In this document: piece after piece, positions 8,433-18,503 of the stretch
How the letters are laid out: the number at the start of each line of letters is the position of its first letter
How positions within the stretch are numbered: position 1 is the first letter of the stretch
Assembly: GCF_002159975.1 (NCBI RefSeq)
Contig: NZ_NFJR01000014.1
Span: 1-56,806, forward strand
Source of the DNA: Barnesiella sp. An22
Lineage (GTDB): Bacteria; Bacteroidota; Bacteroidia; Bacteroidales; Barnesiellaceae
Direction: 5' to 3'
Length of the DNA stretch: 56,806 nt
Notes under the pieces: generated by a model
Database searches by the model: none
Seen by the model: the letters and a program-made list of their open reading frames with translations, nothing else
Told to the model about the DNA's origin: nothing
Translations under genes and position numbers: made by a program

Positions 8433-8806
8433 TATACCTGTCGTTTCCCGCTCTCCTCTGTTTGCAAAATCACACCTCCCGATTATTTCGGGCTTCATAT
8501 CTGCCTCTACTGGCTTTCCCGCCCGTTTCTGGTCTTGACGCAAGCGGCGAGATAGACTTCTCGTCGGCGAGTTCTTATGTATATCCGGGTCACCCGGTAT
8601 CGGTCGGCTTCATTTTTTACAGAAGCTGTCGAGCTGGGAGCGTGAAGAGGCTTATAGTTTCAAATGGAATTATTATAATAGTATATAAACTATTTTATTA
8701 GTTTGCTTTCATAAGTCGGCTTGATGTCGACTGACCCGTAAAGAGCAAGGGCTGCATCCGATGTTTCGGGTGCAGCCCTTGGGAATAGACTCTTTTTTTA
8801 GTTTCC
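8433..8806. other. Intergenic stretch without a supported gene
   Basis: There are short open frames on the + strand (for example 8462-8701), but none has recognisable protein features. The only structured element is the hairpin at 8747-8780. The middle part (about 8640-8710) is AT-rich. Confidence 0.6.
8747..8780 (-). terminator. Hairpin downstream of the Ig-like protein gene
   Basis: AAGGGCTGCA (8747-8756) pairs with TGCAGCCCTT (8771-8780). It lies 27 bases after the stop of the minus-strand gene at 8807, so it likely ends that transcript, although the T run on the minus side is weak (CTCTTTA). On the + side a run of seven Ts lies about 13 bases beyond it. Confidence 0.6.
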
Positions 8807-10297
8807 TTAGAATACGATAACCTTAACACCGTTCACCAGATAGATACCGGCCGGCAGGGCAATAGGTGTGCTGCCGGCAGCCACAGTGGTGCGGAGTACC
8901 TGGGCTCCGGTGAGGGCATAGACCGCAATCTCGGTCTCCTGGTCGGTGAGAAGCGTGATTTCGCCTCGACCGCTGATTACCTTCAGACCCGAGAGGGTAG
9001 TCTCGTCGACCGAGCCGGGAGTCTGGTTCGACAGAATCAAGTCGGTGAGCGACCATTGCGAAGCTTCTTCGCCACAGGTATATTTGAAGGCGACACGAAC
9101 GGGAGCCGTCAAGCCCGAGAGCGTGATGGTACCCGAGGCTACGGTTTCGCCCGAACCTTCGGCCGGCCAGTTGGCCTGGTCGGTGATTTCGGTCCAGGTT
9201 GCCTCGGCGGGGCTATCCATGGCGTTGGGGTCGAAGTTTGTCGAGTAGAGCAGGAAAAGGCCGGTGCCTTCGCTGCCGGTATACTTCGTGTAGGCCGAGA
9301 AAGCCAGGTATACCGTCTCGTTCGATACAGCGGGCGATACCAGCCAGGTTTCGCTGGTTCCCTTGTTGTAGCCGTTGATTTGGGCACCGTAGTTCTCGTG
9401 CGACTCCCAGGGCAGGGTGCCGGTTGCGCAGTAGTTGAGCCAGTCGCCCAGACCGTTTTTGAAACTGGTCACATAGGGCAGTTCGGCCGACGGGTTGACT
9501 ACGGTCAGTTTGTAGCTGACGGCGGCACCTTCGTAGGTGTCGTTGGCGGCCACTTCGGCTTTGATTTCGGTCTCACCCACACCTTTGAGGGTCACGGTGC
9601 CGCTGTTGTCGATGGTGGCGACAGCCGTGTTGGAGCTGCTGTATGCGATGGGGCTTGCCGATTTTGAAGAGGCTGTGCTGCTGAAGGTATACCCCTCGGC
9701 AAAAGTTTTGTAGCGGTCTTTCCCGTTGTCAAAGGCCAATTCGGGCGAGATGCCGTTGTCGGCCTTCTTGAACAAGGTGAGGGTGAAGTAGTCCGAGCTG
9801 TTTTCGTTCGAGCTGGCATAGACACCGAAGGTACCCGACGATTCGCGCAACATGATGTAGCGGGTGTTGGTGTTTACGTTTTTCACGATGATACCTTTCG
9901 TGCCATCTGCGGCCGTCCACTGTTCCAGTGTGGCATCCTGAGCGTGGCTGGTGTTGAAGGTAAACTCGGTACCGTCGCCCTTGTAGGCCACGATGCGGTC
10001 GCCGTTGGTGATGGTGAGGGTACCGTTATCGGCTACGATGTCGAAGACGATGCTGGCATCGGGGTCGGTAATCGATGTTTTGGTACCGTCGGCATAAGTG
10101 AGAGCTACGGCTGTGAAGCGTTTGTTGAAGTCGTTGCTCATGGCTTGATCGTTGGCCATGAATACGTATGACCCCGTAGTGATTTCACTGGCCGAAGCAA
10201 TCTTGTTGAAGGTGCCCACCCCCGAATAGGCGGCTTGCAGACTGAATGAGCCGGTAGAGAGAGCGGCCAACAGGAGAAGAGTAGAAATTTTTTTCAT
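8807..10297 (-). CDS. Secreted Ig-like/adhesin-type protein with C-terminal sorting tail
   Basis: This 496-residue secreted protein of unknown role has a signal peptide at residues 1-22 (ends LQAAY). An N-terminal beta-rich region (about 25-180) follows, then a BIG2-type Ig domain (about 185-265; YSSSNTAVATIDNSGTVTLKGVG is diagnostic). Next comes a jelly-roll region like cleaved-adhesin/choice-of-anchor J domains (about 275-430; LVSPAVSNETVYLAF, VRVAFKYTC). The C-terminal tail, about 65 residues long, contains VYALTGAQVLR and LPAGIYLVNGVKVIVF and looks like a Por/type IX secretion sorting domain, or the related tails found in gut Bacteroidales without gliding motility. It is a single gene with its own upstream promoter and downstream hairpin. 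Confidence 0.8.
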   Translation of the reverse strand: MKKISTLLLLAALSTGSFSLQAAYSGVGTFNKIASASEITTGSYVFMANDQAMSNDFNKRFTAVALTYADGTKTSITDPDASIVFDIVADNGTLTITNGDRIVAYKGDGTEFTFNTSHAQDATLEQWTAADGTKGIIVKNVNTNTRYIMLRESSGTFGVYASSNENSSDYFTLTLFKKADNGISPELAFDNGKDRYKTFAEGYTFSSTASSKSASPIAYSSSNTAVATIDNSGTVTLKGVGETEIKAEVAANDTYEGAAVSYKLTVVNPSAELPYVTSFKNGLGDWLNYCATGTLPWESHENYGAQINGYNKGTSETWLVSPAVSNETVYLAFSAYTKYTGSEGTGLFLLYSTNFDPNAMDSPAEATWTEITDQANWPAEGSGETVASGTITLSGLTAPVRVAFKYTCGEEASQWSLTDLILSNQTPGSVDETTLSGLKVISGRGEITLLTDQETEIAVYALTGAQVLRTTVAAGSTPIALPAGIYLVNGVKVIVF

Positions 10298-10506
10298 AAG
10301 CAGTTATTTTATTTAAGGTGAATATGCAGGACTGACACTGATACAATCGAGAAGTGAAGGATTAGGGTTCAATGAAAGATTGTGTTTTTCATCATTCGAT
10401 TCCTTCTGGTTTTTCTGTCTTTTACAAGGATAGCGAGAGTTGAGTGCAGAGGCCAACCGGAACAGGGGTCTGGGTTGGGCAATGTCGAACCGCCTCCTAT
10501 CTTTTA
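10298..10506 (-). other. Long leader of the Ig-like protein gene
   Basis: About 200 bases lie between the predicted promoter (-7 box 10514-10507) and the ATG at 10297. No gene is supported here. It is probably an untranslated leader. Confidence 0.4.
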
Positions 10507-10514
10507 CAAAGATA
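10507..10514 (-). promoter_or_regulatory. -7 box for the Ig-like protein gene
   Basis: On the minus strand the bases read TATCTTTG, the full -7 consensus. A TTTG lies only 14 bases upstream, inside the preceding terminator stem, so the -33 element is imperfect. Confidence 0.5.
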
Positions 10515-10558
10515 CGAAAAAAAGGAAACAAATGCACCTTTCGAGGGCATTTATTTCC
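10515..10558 (-). terminator. Terminator of the ndh-META unit
   Basis: On the minus strand GGAAATAAATGC pairs with GCATTTGTTTCC (one mismatch) and is followed by seven Ts. It lies about 40 bases after the META lipoprotein stop and immediately before the next gene's -7 box. Confidence 0.7.
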
Positions 10559-10594
10559 TGTGACAAAACAATTTCTTGGATGGGTTTGGCCCGA

Positions 10595-11413
10595 TTAAAG
10601 TCCCTTCTCGAGGGTGATGAGGGGGGTATCGGGGTGTTGGTAGAGCACGGCGTGGGTGTCGTCTATCGGGTAGAAGCCGGTCACCAGCTCGAGAGCCGCG
10701 AGCAACTGGGTCTCGGTTTCCATCTCGGGGCAGCTCTTGCGGGTAGAGGCCACCTGCGTGAAGGCAATGCCACAGGGAGTCCCGTCCAGTGCGATGTGCC
10801 CGAATATGCGGTTGCAGCCGGCAAAGCCCGAGAGTTTGGCCTCGGGTATGTCGATAACCAGTTTGGGCTGCTTTTCGGCGATGGCGGTTCCCTCGATGGC
10901 TGTCACTCGCCAGGCCCCGTTCAGCAGGTCGACCTGTCGCTTCTCGAGTGTCATTACGGTGCGGCCCCGACGATCGCACAGTCTGATGCGCAACTCGTCG
11001 CCGTGAGCCCGCTTGTAGGAGCGGGTATTGTTCAGGGCGCGGAGTACGGCGCGGTCGGTCACTTCGGGTCCGCAATCCTTTTGGGTCGAGATGAGCGACC
11101 CGAACTCCAGCTCGTTCTCGTCGCCGAGGGCGAAAGTGCCGTTCACTACGTTGCAGCCGTCGTTGCCATAGATGCGGCCGGTGGCCAGGTCGAAGGTGAT
11201 TTCGGCCGGTGTTTCGCCCACCACGTCGTGGCGTTCGGCCGTGGCGATAATCCACGTCCCGCCGAACTCTTCGCGGGGGATGGTCGGTATCTTGCGGGGC
11301 TCTTGCGTTTCGGTCTCCTCCTTTTCGACGACAGCGCTCTTCTGGGTCGTTTTGCAGGCTGTAAACGACAGCAGCAACAGCACGCCCAGCGGGGTAAGCA
11401 ACTTGTATCTCAT
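10595..11413 (-). CDS. Lipoprotein with two META/HslJ domains
   Basis: This 272-residue lipoprotein has the signal MRYKLLTPLGVLLLLSFTAC with lipobox FTAC. Two META (DUF306/HslJ-like) domains follow. The first is at about 48-140 (GGTWIIATAE, GNDGCNVVNGTF, STQKDCGPE) and the second at about 148-265 (GAWRVTAIEG, FAGCNRIFGHIALDG, ASTRKSCPEME). Each keeps the GCN...C pattern typical of the family. HslJ of E. coli is linked to novobiocin resistance, but the general function is unknown. It is anchored in the envelope. The gene follows ndh by 53 bases on the same strand with no terminator between, so it is likely co-transcribed with it. Confidence 0.9.
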   Translation of the reverse strand: MRYKLLTPLGVLLLLSFTACKTTQKSAVVEKEETETQEPRKIPTIPREEFGGTWIIATAERHDVVGETPAEITFDLATGRIYGNDGCNVVNGTFALGDENELEFGSLISTQKDCGPEVTDRAVLRALNNTRSYKRAHGDELRIRLCDRRGRTVMTLEKRQVDLLNGAWRVTAIEGTAIAEKQPKLVIDIPEAKLSGFAGCNRIFGHIALDGTPCGIAFTQVASTRKSCPEMETETQLLAALELVTGFYPIDDTHAVLYQHPDTPLITLEKGL

Positions 11414-11466
11414 GGTTCCGTATTTTATCTGTTTACAAAAAAAAGTATCGGTGTGTGACCGGGCGG

Positions 11467-12753
11467 TTACTCCTCGTTCCGTTTCGGGAATCGGGTAGGA
11501 CGTATCAGCAGCCGCAGCGTGGCGTTATAGGTGAAGTAGTACCAGCACCAGTTGAGCAGCGTGATAATCTTGTTTTTCATACCCAGTATGGATACGAGGT
11601 GTACTCCCATCCAGGTGAACCAGGCGGGACGGCCGTAGAGCTTCAGGTGAGGCAGGTCGGCTACCGCCTTGTTGCGGCCGATGGTGGCCATGTTGCCCTT
11701 GTCCTTGTAGTGGAAGGGGGTGTCGAAGCTCCCCTTGTTCAGATTCTGGGCCAGCAGTTCGCTCTGTTGGATGGCCACCTGGGCCACCTGCGGGTGGCCT
11801 TTGGGGTAATTCTTCTCGGTAAGCAGGGCAATATCGCCGATGGCAAAGATGCGGTCGCACCCTTTCACCCGGTTGTATTCGTCGGTGATGATGCGTTTTC
11901 CTCTGGCGATAGATTCGGCCGGGATACCCTCCAGCGGTTGGCCGGTGATACCGGCGGTCCAGATGAGGGTATGGCTTTTGATTTGCTCTCCGTTGTCGAG
12001 GCTTGCCACATAGTTCTCGAACGATTTCATGGTATGGCCCGTCATCACCTCGACCTCGAGCTCTTCGAGGTATTGGCGCGACTTGGTAGAGGCTTCGGTA
12101 CTCATATTCTGCAAGAGGCGGTCTGAACCTTCGACGATAACGACGCGCATATCGCTAGGACTGATCTCGGGGTATTCCCGAGCCAGAATGTACTTCTTCA
12201 TTTCACCCAAAGCACCCGCAATCTCTACTCCGGTAGGACCTCCGCCCACGACGGTAAAGCAGAGCAGCGTGCGGCGCGATTCGGCATCGGCGCAGGTACA
12301 GGCCCGCTCCAAGCAGAACAATATCTCGTTTCTCAGTCTGATAGCTTCGGCAGTTGATTTAAGGGTATAGACCCGTTCCCGCAATTCGGGCATGTTGAAA
12401 AAGTTGTTGGTCGTACCCGTGGCCAGCACCAGATAGTCGTACGGGATGGTCCCGGTGTTGGTGATGAGTTCTCGTTTTTCGGTATCGACCGAGAGGGCTT
12501 CGCCCATGTGGAACCGCACGTGACGCAGTTTGCGCAACTCTTTTCGGAAGGGGAAGCAGATGGCCGCCGGCTCGAGACCCGATGAGGCTATCTGGTAAAA
12601 CAGAGGCGGGAAAGCATGAAAGTTTTTCCGGTCTACCAGTGTCACCCGGTATTGTCGGTGGTCGATTTTTTTCGACAGCAGGAAGCCTGCAAACCCGCCA
12701 CCCACGATGACGAGGTGCTTCAACTCATTTTCGTTATGTTTGTCTGTTGTCAT
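11467..12753 (-). CDS. ndh: Type II NADH:quinone oxidoreductase
   Basis: This 428-residue single-subunit, non-proton-pumping NADH dehydrogenase has an N-terminal FAD-binding Rossmann motif VIVGGGFAGF (about 15-24) and a second dinucleotide-binding motif VVGGGPTGVEIAG (about 168-180). The conserved FAD-domain motif IFAIGDIA is at about 317-324, followed by QVAIQQ, which is typical of NDH-2. A C-terminal hydrophobic/amphipathic segment (LLNWCWYYFTYNATLRLL) would attach it to the inner leaflet of the cytoplasmic membrane. It feeds electrons from NADH to menaquinone. A near-consensus -7 box (TATCTTTA at 12784-12777, minus) lies about 25 bases upstream. Confidence 0.93.
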   Translation of the reverse strand: MTTDKHNENELKHLVIVGGGFAGFLLSKKIDHRQYRVTLVDRKNFHAFPPLFYQIASSGLEPAAICFPFRKELRKLRHVRFHMGEALSVDTEKRELITNTGTIPYDYLVLATGTTNNFFNMPELRERVYTLKSTAEAIRLRNEILFCLERACTCADAESRRTLLCFTVVGGGPTGVEIAGALGEMKKYILAREYPEISPSDMRVVIVEGSDRLLQNMSTEASTKSRQYLEELEVEVMTGHTMKSFENYVASLDNGEQIKSHTLIWTAGITGQPLEGIPAESIARGKRIITDEYNRVKGCDRIFAIGDIALLTEKNYPKGHPQVAQVAIQQSELLAQNLNKGSFDTPFHYKDKGNMATIGRNKAVADLPHLKLYGRPAWFTWMGVHLVSILGMKNKIITLLNWCWYYFTYNATLRLLIRPTRFPKRNEE

Positions 12754-12906
12754 GTCTGTGTAAATTTTTGGGGGTGTAAAGATAATAAAAAAGTTTGGTC
12801 TGTTCCCTATAAGACAGCCGGCTGTAAAAAATGTTCATGGCGGTGGCGAGAAAAGAAAAAACTTATAAAATTTTCACGCCCTTGCGATGATTTCTCATTA
12901 TTTGCG

Positions 12907-12914
12907 TACATTTG
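12907..12914 (+). promoter_or_regulatory. -7 box for the TPR gene
   Basis: TACATTTG fits TAnnTTTG and lies 25 bases before the ATG, so the leader would be under 20 bases. A CTTG at 12881-12884 is at 22 bases spacing, so the -33 element is weak. Confidence 0.5.
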
Positions 12915-12938
12915 TCTGATAATCATGTTACGCGTTTA

Positions 12939-15020
12939 ATGAAACTTACAATCAAGTCCTACACCATACTATTGTTGTTCTCGCTCTCTTCTCTCTGGTC
13001 TGTGGCTCAGATCAACACCGACCGGGTGATGAATATCGGGCGCAACGCTCTCTACTTCGAGGATTACATCTTGTCGATGCAATATTTCAATCAGGTAATC
13101 AAGGTGAAACCCTATATGGCCGAGCCCTATTTCTACCGGGGTATCGCCAAGCTCAGCCTCGACGACTACAAGGGTGCCGAGGAGGATTGCACGCTCTGTA
13201 TCGAGCGCAACCCCTTTATCGTGAACGCTTACCAGGTGAGGGGTATCGCCCGGCAGAATCTGGGTAATTATCAAGGGGCCATCGATGACTATACCGAGGG
13301 GCTTCGCTATGCTCCCGAAGATCGTACTTTCCTGAACAACAAGGCGATTGCTGAGGTACAGCTGAAAAAATACGACGAGGCCGAAAAGAGTTTCGACAAG
13401 CTTATCGCTCTGCATCCCAACTACTACAACGGCTACATGAGCCGGGCGCAGTTCTACCTCGAGAAGGGCGACACCATCAAGGCCATGGCCGACATCGACA
13501 AGGCTATCTCGATAGACAAGTACATGTCGGGGGCATACGCCCAGCGGGCCATCATCAAGGTGTTGCACGATGCCGACTACGACTCGGCGCTGGCCGATAT
13601 GAACGAGGCCCTGCGGCTCGACCCCAAGGAGGTTTCGTACTACTTCAACCGGGCCCGTATCAAGTATCATCAGGACGATCTGCAAGGTGCCATGGCCGAC
13701 TATGACCACATACTCCAGCTCGACCCCGGCAACACCATGACCCACTACAACCGCGGTCTCTTGCGCATGCAGGTGGGTGAGCGCAACAAGGCCATATCGG
13801 ACTTTACAGAGGTAATCAAGGCCGAGCCCGACAACTACTTTGCCATCTACAACCGGGCCCTGCTCTACGATATGATAGGCAGTTACGGCAAAGCCATTGC
13901 CGACTTCGACGTGGTGCTGAAGCAGTACCCCGACTTTGCCGCCGGTTTCTTTGCCCGCTCCGAGGCCAAGCGTAAAATGGGCGATATGAAGGGGGGCGAG
14001 AAAGATTTCATGCTGGCCCTCGACCTGCAGAAGAAGACCAAGTACGAACCCATCGACGAGGCTACGGCTGCCGCCGGTACCACGAGCAAATCGGGACAGG
14101 CTGCCGACGAGCGTTCCGAGTCGGACAAGAACATCAACAAGTTCAACCAGATACTCGTGGCCGATGCCCAAACCGAGTACAAACCCGAGTATGAGAACAA
14201 GATACGCGGCCGGGTGCAAGACCAAAACGTGCAGGTGTCGATACAACCCATGTATGTGCTCACCTACTACGAGCGCCCCGATGCCGTGCGCCAGAACATC
14301 TACTATGTCAAGGAGCTGGAAGAGCTCAACGATACCCATGTTTTCGCCAAGAAACTGCTGCTTACCAACTCCGAGGCCGCTTTGCTCTCCGACCAGATCA
14401 ACTACCATTTCTCTTCGATCAACGACTTCTCGCGTCTGATCGAGATCAACCCCTCCAACCCGTTGGCCTACTTCGGCCGGGCGGTCGACTTCATGCTCGT
14501 GCAAGACTTTGCCAGTGCGCTCGACGACCTCAACCGGGCCATTATGACCAGCCGCAACTTCACCATGGCCTACTTCCTGCGGGCTGTCGTGCGGGCCAAG
14601 CAGATTGAGTATGAAATCTCTTCGGCATCGGCTCAGAATCTCGACTTCCAGGCCCAGCGCAAGAAAGAGGGCAACGACTTTACCCCGATGGGCTTTGCGG
14701 CACTGGGGAACGAAAACCTGAAGATGGAGTACGAAATGGTATTGCGCGACTACGAAAAAGTGATTGAAGATTCGCCCCGATTCATCTATGCCTACTACAA
14801 TCGCGGCAACCTGCGCTGCTCGCAACAAGACTATCGGGGAGCTATTGCCGACTACACCCGGGCCATAGAGTTGCGTCCCGACTTTGGCGACGCCTACTAC
14901 AATCGCGGTCTCGTCTACTTGAGGCAGGGCAACACCGCTGCCGGTACTGCCGATTTGAGTAAAGCCGGCGAATTGGGCGTGGTGGCAGCCTACAATCTGT
15001 TGAAACGGTTGAGTGACTAA
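12939..15020 (+). CDS. Exported tetratricopeptide-repeat protein
   Basis: This 693-residue protein has a signal peptide (MKLTIKSYTILLLFSLSSLWSVAQ) and repeated TPR motifs across most of its length, of the form AYYNRGxxxxxxGDYxGAIADYxxAIxLxP. There is one block of about eleven repeats at residues 25-370 and a second of at least four at about 490-690. A less ordered linker (about 375-470), rich in Lys, Ser and Gln, separates the blocks. TPRs bind other proteins, so a periplasmic scaffold role is plausible; the partner is unknown. An in-frame TTG at 12912 lies on the -7 box, so ATG 12939 is chosen. It appears monocistronic. Confidence 0.88.
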   Translation: MKLTIKSYTILLLFSLSSLWSVAQINTDRVMNIGRNALYFEDYILSMQYFNQVIKVKPYMAEPYFYRGIAKLSLDDYKGAEEDCTLCIERNPFIVNAYQVRGIARQNLGNYQGAIDDYTEGLRYAPEDRTFLNNKAIAEVQLKKYDEAEKSFDKLIALHPNYYNGYMSRAQFYLEKGDTIKAMADIDKAISIDKYMSGAYAQRAIIKVLHDADYDSALADMNEALRLDPKEVSYYFNRARIKYHQDDLQGAMADYDHILQLDPGNTMTHYNRGLLRMQVGERNKAISDFTEVIKAEPDNYFAIYNRALLYDMIGSYGKAIADFDVVLKQYPDFAAGFFARSEAKRKMGDMKGGEKDFMLALDLQKKTKYEPIDEATAAAGTTSKSGQAADERSESDKNINKFNQILVADAQTEYKPEYENKIRGRVQDQNVQVSIQPMYVLTYYERPDAVRQNIYYVKELEELNDTHVFAKKLLLTNSEAALLSDQINYHFSSINDFSRLIEINPSNPLAYFGRAVDFMLVQDFASALDDLNRAIMTSRNFTMAYFLRAVVRAKQIEYEISSASAQNLDFQAQRKKEGNDFTPMGFAALGNENLKMEYEMVLRDYEKVIEDSPRFIYAYYNRGNLRCSQQDYRGAIADYTRAIELRPDFGDAYYNRGLVYLRQGNTAAGTADLSKAGELGVVAAYNLLKRLSD

Positions 15021-15061
15021 AAGATTTTTATAAATATCCGTTTCCGTAATGAAATAATTAT

Positions 15062-15069
15062 TACTTTTG
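15062..15069 (+). promoter_or_regulatory. Possible -7 box for thrS operon
   Basis: TACTTTTG fits TAnnTTTG, 109 bases before the thrS ATG. No clear TTTG stands 19 bases upstream. The intervening leader could hold regulation but shows no T-box-like feature. Confidence 0.4.
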
Positions 15070-15178
15070 TGCCTTGGTATAAAGGTACACACCGGATGCC
15101 ACCATATATGGAATAAAATTTGCGTATCAATATAGAGACGTTTTTCAAGAATTGTTGAAAAGATAAAGGAAAGAAAAG

Positions 15179-17119
15179 ATGATTAAGATTACATTTCCCG
15201 ATAATTCGGTAAAGGAATTTGAGTCTGGCATTACCCCTTTACAGATTGCCGAGAGCATCAGCCCCCGGTTGGCACAGGAAGTTCTTGCCGCAACTGTCAA
15301 TGGTCAGGAGTGGGACCTTACCCGTCCCGTTACTGCCGATGCGGCCATCAAACTCTTCAAATGGGACGATCCCGAAGGCAAGCATGCCTTTTGGCACTCG
15401 TCGGCTCACTTGCTGGCCGAGGCCCTGCAAGAGCTCTATCCCGGTATCAAATTCGGTATCGGTCCGGCTGTTGAAAATGGTTTCTACTACGATGTAGACC
15501 CGGGCGAAGCTACCATTACCGCTGCCGATTTCCCCACCATCGAGGCCAAGATGCTCGAGCTGGCCGGTCACAAAGACCCCATCGTACGGAAAGAAATTTC
15601 CAAAGCCGATGCCCTCGACATGTTTGGCAAACGCGGCGAAGAGTATAAGGTCGAACTCATCAGCGAACTTGAAGACGGAACTATCACCACCTATACGCAA
15701 GGCGCATTTACCGACTTGTGCCGTGGCCCGCACTTGCCCAACACCGGGCTCATCAAGGCCGTGAAGATTACTTCGCTGGCCGGTGCCTACTGGCGCGGCG
15801 ACGAAACGCGCAAACAGCTGGTGCGCGTCTACGGTATCTCCTTCCCCAAGAAGAAGATGCTCGACGAATACCTCGTATTGCTCGAAGAGGCCAAGAAACG
15901 CGACCACCGCAAGATTGGCAAGGAGATGGAGCTCTTTGCCTTCTCGCCCAACGTAGGTCCCGGTCTGCCTTTGTGGTTGCCCCGCGGTACCCAGTTACGC
16001 GATCGCCTCGAGGCCATGCTGCGCAAGGTGCAGAAACGCTTCGGCTACCTGCAGGTAATCACGCCGCACATCGGTAACAAGATGCTCTATGTAACATCGG
16101 GCCACTATGCCAAATACGGCAAAGACTCGTTCCAGCCCATCCACACTCCCGAGGAGGGCGAAGAGTATCTGCTCAAACCCATGAACTGCCCGCACCACTG
16201 CGAGATATATAAAGTATCGCCCCGTTCGTACAAAGACCTGCCGCTGCGTTTCGCCGAGTTCGGTACGGTATACCGTTACGAACAGAGCGGCGAGCTGCAC
16301 GGCTTGACCCGTGTACGTTGCTTTACGCAAGACGATGCCCACATCTTCTGCCGTCCCGACCAGTTGAAAGAGGAGTTCCTCAAGGTGATGGATATTATCT
16401 TCATTATCTTCAAGGCCCTGAAGTTCGACAACTTCGAAGCTCAGATTTCGCTGCGTGACCCCGTTCACCGCGAGAAATATATCGGTAGCGACGAGAACTG
16501 GGAGAAGGCCGAACGTGCCATCGTAGAGGCTTGCGAGGAAAAAGGGTTGAAAGCCCGTGTAGAGTATGGCGAAGCCGCCTTCTACGGACCGAAGCTCGAC
16601 TTCATGGTCAAGGATGCTCTGGGCCGTCGCTGGCAGCTGGGTACGATTCAGGTCGACTACAACCTGCCCGAGCGTTTCGAACTTGAATACACCGGCAGCG
16701 ACAACCAGAAACACCGCCCCGTCATGATTCACCGTGCCCCCTTCGGTTCGATGGAGCGTTTCGTGGCCGTGCTCATCGAGCACACCGGCGGTAAATTCCC
16801 CTTGTGGCTCACCCCCGACCAGGTAGCTATCCTGCCCATCAGTGCCAAGTACAACGACTATGCACAACAGGTAGCCAGCCAGTTGGCCGAGCAAGATATT
16901 CGTGCCATCGTCGACGATCGTAACGAAAAGATTGGCCGTAAGATTCGCGACAACGAGATGAAACGGATTCCCTATTTGCTCATTGTTGGTGAAAAAGAGG
17001 CCGAAAATGGTGAAGTTTCTGTAAGAAAACAGGGCGAAGGTGATAAAGGTTCGATGAAAATTGCTACCTTTGCCGCAAATTTAAATGCAGAAGTAGAAGA
17101 ATTACTCAAAGAATGGTAA
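15179..17119 (+). CDS. thrS: Threonyl-tRNA synthetase
   Basis: This 646-residue class II synthetase charges tRNA-Thr. It has an N-terminal TGS domain (residues 1-62), an editing domain with [11 protein letters not shown] (about 73) and the [13 protein letters not shown] zinc-type motif (about 180-192), a catalytic core with motif 2 [15 protein letters not shown] and motif 3 [11 protein letters not shown], and a C-terminal anticodon-binding domain. The catalytic zinc ligands are visible: Cys in MNCPHH plus two His residues. Length is normal. It leads the thrS-infC-rpmI-rplT cluster, conserved across bacteria. Confidence 0.98.
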   Translation: MIKITFPDNSVKEFESGITPLQIAESISPRLAQEVLAATVNGQEWDLTRPVTADAAIKLFKWDDPEGKHAFWHSSAHLLAEALQELYPGIKFGIGPAVENGFYYDVDPGEATITAADFPTIEAKMLELAGHKDPIVRKEISKADALDMFGKRGEEYKVELISELEDGTITTYTQGAFTDLCRGPHLPNTGLIKAVKITSLAGAYWRGDETRKQLVRVYGISFPKKKMLDEYLVLLEEAKKRDHRKIGKEMELFAFSPNVGPGLPLWLPRGTQLRDRLEAMLRKVQKRFGYLQVITPHIGNKMLYVTSGHYAKYGKDSFQPIHTPEEGEEYLLKPMNCPHHCEIYKVSPRSYKDLPLRFAEFGTVYRYEQSGELHGLTRVRCFTQDDAHIFCRPDQLKEEFLKVMDIIFIIFKALKFDNFEAQISLRDPVHREKYIGSDENWEKAERAIVEACEEKGLKARVEYGEAAFYGPKLDFMVKDALGRRWQLGTIQVDYNLPERFELEYTGSDNQKHRPVMIHRAPFGSMERFVAVLIEHTGGKFPLWLTPDQVAILPISAKYNDYAQQVASQLAEQDIRAIVDDRNEKIGRKIRDNEMKRIPYLLIVGEKEAENGEVSVRKQGEGDKGSMKIATFAANLNAEVEELLKEW

Positions 17120-17124
17120 TCTGA

Positions 17125-17706
17125 ATGGAGAAAAAACCACAACCACAACCGCAGTCCGGTAGGCCTAACAGACCTATGCCTGCAAAAAAGAATGACATTA
17201 AAGATCAATATCGTGTCAACGAACGCATCCGTGCCAAAGAGGTGCGTCTGGTCGGCGATAATGTAGAGCAGGGTGTTTACACCATACAGGAAGCTATGCA
17301 CATGGCCGACGAGCAAGGTCTCGATTTGATCGAGATTTCTCCCAATGCAGTGCCGCCTGTATGCAAGATTCTGGATTATCAGAAATTCCTCTATCAGCAG
17401 AAGAAACGGCAGAAGGAGCAGAAGGCCAAATCGACCAAGATTGTGGTGAAGGAGATTCGTTTCGGACCGCAAACCGACGATCACGACTACAACTTCAAGT
17501 TGAAGCATGCCATCGGCTTCCTCAACGAAGGTGCCAAGGTGAAAGCCTACGTATTCTTCAAAGGCCGCTCGATTCTTTTCAAGGAGCAGGGCGAGGTGCT
17601 GTTGCTGCGTTTTGCCAACGACCTGGAAGACTATGGCAAGGTAGAGATGATGCCGGTTCTCGAGGGGAAGCGCATGATTATCATGATAAGCCCCAAGAAA
17701 AAGTAA
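17125..17706 (+). CDS. infC: Translation initiation factor IF-3
   Basis: This 193-residue factor binds the 30S subunit and checks initiator tRNA and start codon. The N domain contains [15 protein letters not shown] (about 33-47), and the linker is rich in Lys ([15 protein letters not shown]). The C domain has [18 protein letters not shown] (about 107-124). There is a short Gln/Pro/Lys-rich N-terminal extension. It begins with ATG, 5 bases after the thrS stop, so it does not use the AUU start that mediates autoregulation in E. coli. Confidence 0.97.
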   Translation: MEKKPQPQPQSGRPNRPMPAKKNDIKDQYRVNERIRAKEVRLVGDNVEQGVYTIQEAMHMADEQGLDLIEISPNAVPPVCKILDYQKFLYQQKKRQKEQKAKSTKIVVKEIRFGPQTDDHDYNFKLKHAIGFLNEGAKVKAYVFFKGRSILFKEQGEVLLLRFANDLEDYGKVEMMPVLEGKRMIIMISPKKK

Positions 17707-17757
17707 GAAGAGATAGGACAGACTATTCATTCAATTATAAAATTAAAATTTAGTAAA

Positions 17758-17955
17758 ATGCCAAAGATTAAAACTAATTCCGGTGCCAAAAAGAGGTTCG
17801 CCCTTACCGGAACAGGAAAAATCAAGAGAAAACATGCTTACAAAAGCCACATTCTGACGAAGAAGACGAAAAAGCAAAAAAGAAACCTCACTCACATGAC
17901 TACGCTGAAGACGGTCGATGTGAACAATGTAAAAGCATTGCTGGGCTTGAAATAA
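17758..17955 (+). CDS. rpmI: 50S ribosomal protein L35
   Basis: This 65-residue, very basic protein has the L35 signature: [20 protein letters not shown] at the N-terminus, then [20 protein letters not shown]. It is part of the thrS-infC-rpmI-rplT cluster, 51 bases after infC and 123 bases before rplT. Confidence 0.97.
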   Translation: MPKIKTNSGAKKRFALTGTGKIKRKHAYKSHILTKKTKKQKRNLTHMTTLKTVDVNNVKALLGLK

Positions 17956-18078
17956 TGCTCGACGGGTTTCCGAAAAATTTTCTCACACAAAAGAGTAGTT
18001 TCAAAATTTATTAACCGAATGTTTTTAGCTTGAAGTTTACCTTGAACGGTAGCGCTAACATTCAAAACAAAAAAAACT

Positions 18079-18423
18079 ATGCCAAGATCAGTAAATCACG
18101 TTGCTTCAAGAGCAAAAAGAAAAAAGATTCTTAAACTTACCCGCGGTTACTATGGTTCGCGCAAAAACGTCTGGACCGTTGCCAAAAATACTTGGGAAAA
18201 AGGTTTGACCTATGCTTACCGTGACCGCAAAAACAATAAGCGTAATTTCCGTGCATTGTGGATTCAACGTATCAATGCAGCCGCTCGCCTCGAAGGCATG
18301 TCCTACTCGAAACTGATGGGCGCCCTTCACAAAGCCGGCATCGAAATCAACCGCAAGGTTCTCGCCGACCTGGCCATGAACAACCCCGAGGCTTTCAAGG
18401 CTATCGTCGAGAAAGTGAAATAA
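18079..18423 (+). CDS. rplT: 50S ribosomal protein L20
   Basis: This 114-residue basic protein needed early in 50S assembly starts [19 protein letters not shown] and contains [15 protein letters not shown] and [11 protein letters not shown], all diagnostic for L20. It is the last gene of the cluster, followed by a strong terminator. L20 represses its own operon in several phyla. The 123-base rpmI-rplT gap could hold such a site, but I see no clear L20-binding mimic in it. Confidence 0.97.
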   Translation: MPRSVNHVASRAKRKKILKLTRGYYGSRKNVWTVAKNTWEKGLTYAYRDRKNNKRNFRALWIQRINAAARLEGMSYSKLMGALHKAGIEINRKVLADLAMNNPEAFKAIVEKVK

Positions 18424-18455
18424 GAGAGACGCATAATCTTCTTTTATTATAGCTG

Positions 18456-18493
18456 TTTAGGGATTCCCGCACAGGGGGTCCCTAAATTTTTTT
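18456..18493 (+). terminator. Terminator of the thrS-rplT operon
   Basis: TTTAGGGA (18456-18463) pairs with TCCCTAAA (18479-18486), followed by a T run. It ends the operon and insulates the downstream 6S RNA gene. Confidence 0.9.
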
Positions 18494-18503
18494 ATCGAAA
18501 TAT

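Noticed and set aside
8166-8543. Minus-strand frame spanning both tRNA-Arg genes
   Set aside because: It translates the tRNA repeats (the same peptide appears twice), an artefact often annotated wrongly as protein.
11414-11466. Separate promoter for the META lipoprotein gene
   Set aside because: Only 53 bases separate it from ndh on the same strand and no TAnnTTTG box is seen; co-transcription is simpler.
12969-15092. 707-codon minus-strand frame opposite the TPR gene
   Set aside because: Mirror of the repeat structure on the + strand; no own signals.
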